Origin: Bagarius yarrelli
Lineage: Eukaryota > Chordata > Actinopteri > Siluriformes > Sisoridae
DNA length: 64,000 bases
Direction: 5' to 3'
NCBI GenBank assembly: GCA_005784505.1
Contig: VCAZ01000420.1
Location: 1 to 64,000, forward strand
Shown here one piece after another: positions 61,701 to 64,000 of this stretch. Position 1 is the stretch's first letter. Every line of letters starts with the position of its first letter. The translations under genes and the position numbers were made by a program. The notes under the pieces are model-generated. The model made no database searches. It saw only the letters and a list, made by a program, of their open reading frames with translations, and was not told the origin of the DNA.

Positions 61701-62331
61701 GATTTAACTTATTAATGACCCAAAAAAACAACAAAAAAGCAGCTTTACCTTAAATTTACAGTGTTTTTAAATGGCCTAAACAGGTTTTTCACAGCATTTG
61801 TATACACTGCAATTTTACATTAAAGATGTTAAAGATATCATTTAATAATACAAATAAACTAAAAATAAGATAAACAAACCTGTTTTCTCCATAACTGCAT
61901 TTTCTGCCAATGTTTTTCAGTTGATGTGGAAAAACTTTGTCGATCGAACTGGACAAGGAGGAACGATCACTTCAAACAATTATGAATATGTTGATCAGCG
62001 AAGAAGCTGAAAGGGACACATATTTTGTTAATATTCAGGCATTCGAAAAGATGGACATTCTGTCTAAAAGCAAATATTTCAAAGCACTGTGGCGAAAAAC
62101 AGCAAAACAAACCAAAAACACAGAGTTTAAAGATGTTACTTTAATTCCACTTGATCGAAGCTGCGATAAAATTTACAAACCAGCATTAAAGAATGAAGAA
62201 AGTCGCACAAGGCATTGAAGGATCTCTCGATAAGTCTGCAGGATTTGACGAGGAAACTAGGCGCTTTCTTAGATAGCATGTCCAATGAACTGACAACAAT
62301 GGCGGCTGTATTCAGCGAAGATAATACCTAA
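39335..62331 (+). CDS. RNF213-like protein, N-terminal arm only
   Basis: After a non-coding exon ending at 39,357, the ATG is at 39,767. Coding exons: 39,739-39,799, 39,910-39,964, 40,465-40,520, 40,602-40,686, 44,232-44,305, 44,995-45,019, 45,127-45,166, 45,558-45,695, 45,997-46,154, 48,942-49,174, 54,537-54,754, 55,296-55,451, 55,799-55,976, 57,262-57,320 and 57,564-57,654. They join without a stop for 533 codons, all phases agreeing. Further exons with family similarity are at 59,065-59,165, 59,644-59,758, 60,132-60,232 and 61,921-62,331. The leader is polar and disordered. A carbohydrate-binding-like domain and the motif VFHQFDDVCV follow, then a helical arm. RNF213 is a giant cytosolic AAA+ E3 ligase in antimicrobial defence and lipid metabolism. 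Here nothing after the arm is present. Confidence 0.72.
39739..40686 (+). CDS. RNF213-like, N-terminal disordered exons
   Basis: Four exons encode MDSSEETEPLR, NPTEKTIDSMQNAHTYSQ, ETQLQPEGTETRKEVNRLQ and a Lys/Gln/Thr-rich LENRATAKATSKQTQDS. All have AG/GT borders and matching phases. They correspond to the low-complexity leader of RNF213. From 40,686 the frame fits either 44,232 or the BED-like exon at 40,936. Confidence 0.65.
40297..42110 (+). repeat. Local tandem triplication inside the RNF213-like 5' region
   Basis: Unit A (about 40,297-40,950) recurs as unit B (about 41,382-41,985) with about 80-85% identity by eye. Both include the two small exons and a GTGAAGAGAGGTGAATGAGC block. The block alone recurs a third time at 41,987-42,100. 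Exon copies in B have lost their donors or frame, so B looks decayed. Confidence 0.75.
40936..41291 (+). CDS. BED-finger-like alternative exon
   Basis: Joined in phase 1 to the 40,602-40,686 exon, it reads GKCKFTDTWLKNEFLKPI, then NNIFKAHCRVRKKSI and KPHAKQRKEHV, and stays open to a stop at 41,291. The opening looks like the BED zinc fingers of hAT-type transposases and derived proteins, but the second half of the Cys-x2-Cys pair is lost. It may be an old transposon exon captured as an alternative 3' end. There is no evidence that it is used. Confidence 0.4.
42750..42796. repeat. (TA)n microsatellite
   Basis: About 23 TA units in an intron of the RNF213-like gene. Confidence 0.93.
42840..43250 (+). 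mobile_element. Tc1/mariner transposase C-terminal fragment
   Basis: A plus-strand frame at about 42,885-43,056 reads LKRAVHARNPLNILQLKEF, then EEWGANFPQTDV and ends VILAKVGNTSY, the usual end of a Tc1/mariner transposase. It continues into an untranslated tail with GGGTGTCCTAA words at 43,063 and 43,241. The rest of the element is missing or replaced by TA repeats. Confidence 0.7.
43257..43370. repeat. (TA)n microsatellite with short interruptions
   Basis: About 110 bases of TA repeats broken by TGGC and TTGA. Confidence 0.93.
43430..44225. other. Intronic stretch without recognised element
   Basis: Sequence between the TA tract and the 44,232 exon. It has a more mixed base composition at 43,430-43,960 and may be an old repeat, but no family was recognised and no exon signal was found. 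Confidence 0.4.
44232..46154 (+). CDS. RNF213-like, carbohydrate-binding-like domain exons
   Basis: Five exons. The first three encode an acidic linker (ENLPENDDPQQPSRSSETEE). The next, at 45,558-45,695, gives FICVKFYAALRKEADNQYNK and MYLVIYPNE. The one at 45,997-46,154 gives LFRFDLNLCKADANLLYYTY and EFIFRKLFRNISELDK. Strand spacing and the YYTYCLND..EFIF pattern match the CBM20-like domain of RNF213. Confidence 0.7.
46246..47469 (-). mobile_element. Tc1-like transposon in an RNF213-like intron
   Basis: Inverted ends TGCCTTGAAAAAGTATTC (46,248) and, inverted, GAATACTTATTCAAGGCA (47,446-47,463), with TA on both sides. The minus-strand transposase survives in pieces: a helix-turn-helix part at 47,304-47,104 (NISRSTVQSIIQKQK) and the C-terminal catalytic part at 46,874-46,554 (VTFQQDNDPKHTAPA, SPDLNPFEHLWQNLK). 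It is not active. Confidence 0.88.
47690..48880. repeat. Long fold-back repeat with poly-C at its centre
   Basis: The left arm (47,690-48,110) and right arm (48,500-48,880) are inverted copies. Each has three sub-units with a CACAAACGATTGAGTC-type motif. The outer ends match over AACGCAAAAC..GGC(A/G)GAAAT. A C-run of about 54 bases (47,893-47,947, one A) faces G-runs at 48,616-48,631. Both arms hold a TGACGTCA-type word. It spans the left boundary of the large duplication. Confidence 0.75.
48942..49174 (+). CDS. RNF213-like exon: start of the helical arm
   Basis: 77 codons, spliced from 46,154 in phase 1: VFHQFDDVCVQTGLLYGKK, IRSKFIQSMFTQLIECTNED, ALFLLNCVQIRRCID. The HQFDD motif matches the HQYDD-type signature right after the RNF213 carbohydrate-binding domain. 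Acceptor TTTTTTCAG, donor GTAAGT. An intron of 5.4 kb filled with mobile elements follows. Confidence 0.8.
49800..51095 (+). mobile_element. DIRS-like retrotransposon fragment, copy 2
   Basis: Cleaner than copy 1. The frame at 50,093-50,377 has WKLLPNVMQWFLHTIQLGYN. The frame at about 50,535-50,625 gives VRTIRQVVSQIKSDDWFVT then IDLKDAYSHIE. The ILNYIDD box is near 50,737-50,757, and the terminal GGGGAACCATGGTTACATAC is at 51,070-51,089. Stop codons and frameshifts remain. Confidence 0.68.
51309..52935. mobile_element. Fold-back Tc1-like element, copy 2
   Basis: The ends are inverted (GTTTTATAC near 51,318; inverted near 52,920). The transposase C-terminal half is on the minus strand at 51,679-51,867 and again on the plus strand at 52,008-52,235 (SPDLNIIENL). 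The MITE at 52,507-52,800 is nested in the right arm, as in copy 1. Confidence 0.75.
52507..52800 (+). mobile_element. MITE copy A, second duplicate
   Basis: The same MITE as at 4,645-4,900, with a longer (TA)n expansion at 52,656-52,750. Confidence 0.55.
52939..54450 (+). mobile_element. Tc1-like transposon, copy 2 (inactive)
   Basis: The same element as 5,055-6,598. Transposase pieces include VLWSDETKVERFG (53,703 onward) and KHGGGSIKLLGC. The inverted ends contain TTTTATGTGATA. An A-run at 53,928-53,940 and several stops break the frame. Confidence 0.85.
54537..57654 (+). CDS. RNF213-like exons: helical arm
   Basis: Five exons in consistent phase. 54,537-54,754 gives KSDKAFRRAIEVTKDNAPVQ and VLAATFLVQFF. 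55,296-55,451 gives EAVRYSYRLASEKSSEAALW. 55,799-55,976 gives EVVKTHFMLIQRKKDF and ITPDELLSLLIGWQSSF. 57,262-57,320 gives EMHEDVKTAALKIKDWLKE. 57,564-57,654 gives NWTERWQNVLAALQLLNAF. The helix-rich composition fits the solenoid stalk. A possible next exon starts at 57,849 (LTQLYEINANIMHGCRYG), but its donor and phase do not fit cleanly. Confidence 0.7.
56244..56510 (+). mobile_element. MITE copy B, second duplicate
   Basis: The same MITE as at 8,430-8,700, in the intron between the 55,976 and 57,262 borders. Confidence 0.6.
57920..59060. other. Intron with degenerate simple repeats
   Basis: AT-rich, with TTTCATGTT/TTTTATGTT words at 58,665-58,770. A missing small exon is expected somewhere between 57,655 and 59,064, because the 59,065 exon needs a different incoming phase. 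It was not found with confidence. Confidence 0.45.
59065..62331 (+). CDS. RNF213-like 3' exons, partly damaged
   Basis: 59,065-59,165 reads FKHKEIQRYFFKLTKKLSDC. 59,644-59,758 reads ITKFWQKDWEKILKEKFKEH; it uses the TTTAG acceptor because the CAG 20 bases upstream gives a stop. 60,132-60,232 reads LVSFYCDCSDVCPAMEDCM, resembling the YCNSC region of RNF213. The final exon, 61,921-62,331, has DILSKSKYFKALWRKTAKQ and KIYKPALKNEE, then in another frame ALKDLSISLQDLTRKLGAFL and the stop at 62,329. It matches the RNF213 segment around the FWRE and YLYQP motifs. Two single-A losses in A-runs (near 61,931-61,934 and 62,197-62,199) break this exon. A 61,252-61,410 segment is open but does not fit in phase. 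Confidence 0.55.
60815..60998. mobile_element. Fish SINE-like repeat, copy 2
   Basis: Same repeat as 13,055-13,235 (CTTATCCAGAGCGACTTACA core). Confidence 0.75.
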
Positions 62332-62569
62332 TGGATTGACCAGTGTTATTGGAATTAAGTACAAATACAGTGTTAAAGGAATTAAGGAACGCATGAGTCA
62401 GATTGATTAGACAGGATGAAGCTCCTTTTTTTAAAATAACATACGGGAATACATTCGTGTGCAGTGTCTATTTCGAACCTGAGGACGTTTACATCTTTAG
62501 CTCTGTGATGTTTTTCTGTTAAGTAGCTCTTTGGTCCCTTGTGGATATTCGTGTTGTTCTCTTTAGCAC

Positions 62570-62665
62570 CAGGGGGTCCTGAAGAAACGTTGATTCATTT
62601 CACTGTGTACTGCATCTGCTGTATATGGCTAAAATGACAATAAAGCTTCTTTACACTTGAGAATG
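62570..62665 (+). mobile_element. LINE 3' tail fragment, copy 2
   Basis: Identical to 14,810-14,905. Its ATGACAATAAAGCTTC could serve as the polyadenylation signal of the RNF213-like gene, about 310 bases after the stop. Confidence 0.45.
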
Positions 62666-63279
62666 AAATCTAGTGCTACCGCTGATTGGTTTGGGTGACC
62701 CGGGGATTTAAATGTTACCACCAAGAACACATTAAGGGGTTCAATTTTGTGTGTTTCTTTAATCACTAGTAAATATAAAGGAAAACGTACAAAAGGAATT
62801 TACGTTTACTGTCACAGATACGACACTTGTGGCTTTCCAGCTTTGACCAAAAAAAAGGCAAGACAATAAAAGAAAAAGAACAAATAAAATAAAAACAAAG
62901 TCATTTTAGTTACAGGACTTCCAAATATTCAACTCTAATTTAACAGCTAATTAAACTGGCCTACAAGGCACGGCATGACACCAGCTCGCACACGTAAAAC
63001 ACCATGTTACTTTATAAAACATGAAGCTTTTATCTGTAAAAGACGTCCATTAACAGGGTATTATTCAACTTAGCATCAACTTTGTATTTACAACAGGATT
63101 GTCCTAAATTTCTCCAAACTTTATCAAGCGCGCACAATTCTCTTGCTGCACGTCAAAAATGTCTGCCGCACATGCGCACCTTCTAACACGTGCTGCCACC
63201 TGCTGGCGACTTTAGGAAATATGCAGGTGTAAATTGAAAGTGATATTTACCACCCGGTTAGATTCTCCCCTGCAATAAA

Positions 63280-63920
63280 TTAATTACTAACTTCTGCATT
63301 TACAGCCCCCTGTAATGCCTTCTCAAACAAAGCACCTGCAGTGGCTCGCTTACTTCTGCGCACTGCTGGCACTGGTACTTCCCTCAGGCTTCTGTTCTGC
63401 ATTTCACCAGTATCTAACTCCTGTGACTGAACAGCCTCAACTTCATCTTCTGCAGTTTCGACTATAGAGCCAGGTTCTACCAGTGTCTGATGGAGCCTGT
63501 ACCTGGTTAACCCCAGAACTGTCACCACCCAACTCTGAAACCCGTAGTGCCTCAAAGTCTACATGAGCATCTCCAGCCCTCCCTGCATAGGGTTCCACAA
63601 CCTCTTCTATCACTACACACTCTGGTTCAAGAGTTTTATTCTCACTTACAGTAACCGGATGTGTATCTAGCAGAGACTTGGCCCCTGGACGCAGTTCTAA
63701 CCTGTGAACCCTCTTTGATGGCCCACCCTCTGGTTTTGGGTTTCCCCCTCATTACTTCCACTCCTGAACGATCACCTCTCCTGAGGACTGGGACTGAACC
63801 CCTCACAGTTACAGTGTAACACAGCCAAGACGGCTTCTTGCGCTGAAAGATTCTCCACTCCTCTCATTCGCTTTCTCTAAAGGAAAGCAATATGGACACA
63901 ACACAAAGCCATGACACACA
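63280..63920 (-). pseudogene. Unrecognised retroelement-like coding remnant, copy 2
   Basis: Same as 15,527-16,170. The 91-codon frame ending in the basic VRRSKRATAG patch is identical in both copies, so this part of the duplication shows almost no divergence. The function is not recognised. Confidence 0.35.
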
Positions 63921-64000
63921 CCACATAAAATACATTTTTATAGTTTTAACAGATTATGCGCTGGCTATCGCTAGACTGGAACTTTATGTAAAATAAATTA

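Larger units (their letters stand above)
47948..64000 (+). repeat. Segmental duplication, copy 2 (clean reading)
   Basis: Collinear with 1-16,248 up to the window end, so the true end lies beyond the window. Exons that are frameshifted in copy 1 are open here, and splice phases agree with the exons upstream of the boundary (46,154 to 48,942). This shows that copy 2 is in its proper gene context. Confidence 0.93.

Overview
The window is genomic DNA from a ray-finned fish (teleost). Three things support this: intron-rich genes with GT/AG borders, an MHC class I gene with fish-type exon structure, and a typical teleost repeat mix (Tc1/mariner, L2-like and L1-like LINEs, DIRS-like fragments, tRNA-derived SINEs, very dense CA/GT microsatellites). 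The species cannot be named from the sequence alone.

Layout. (1) 1-16,248 is a near-copy of 47,948-64,000. It holds the 3' two thirds of an RNF213-like gene, but with many single-base insertions, so its exons do not read through. (2) 16,734-22,092 (minus) has three C-terminal exons of a fish SAMD3-like gene; the second intron is expanded by an L2-like LINE and a further LINE fragment. (3) 22,100-25,900 is repeat-rich intergenic DNA. (4) 25,941-36,915 is a complete MHC class I gene (+) with an ISRE/X/Y/TATA-type promoter, seven readable exons, a 32-bp minisatellite in intron 2 and an almost full-length antisense L1 in intron 4. (5) 39,211-62,331 is an RNF213-like gene (+). It has an interferon-response-type promoter and 15 exons that splice in one uninterrupted 533-codon frame up to 57,654, followed by further exons up to 62,331. 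It covers only the N-terminal stalk of RNF213 (disordered leader, carbohydrate-binding-like domain, helical arm). No AAA+ ATPase, RING or RZ finger follows. (6) From 47,948 onward the window repeats region 1, with intact exons.

The repeat period is about 47.75 kb and takes in an MHC class I gene, a SAMD3-like remnant and an RNF213-like gene. This is either a young tandem duplication of an immune cassette or an assembly artefact. The first copy starts at the window edge on a poly-C tract, is net about 180 bases longer, and carries mostly homopolymer insertions, as unpolished long-read sequence does. Both genes sit behind interferon-type promoter motifs, so they may be co-induced: MHC class I presents peptides at the cell surface, and RNF213 family proteins act in cell-autonomous defence in the cytosol.
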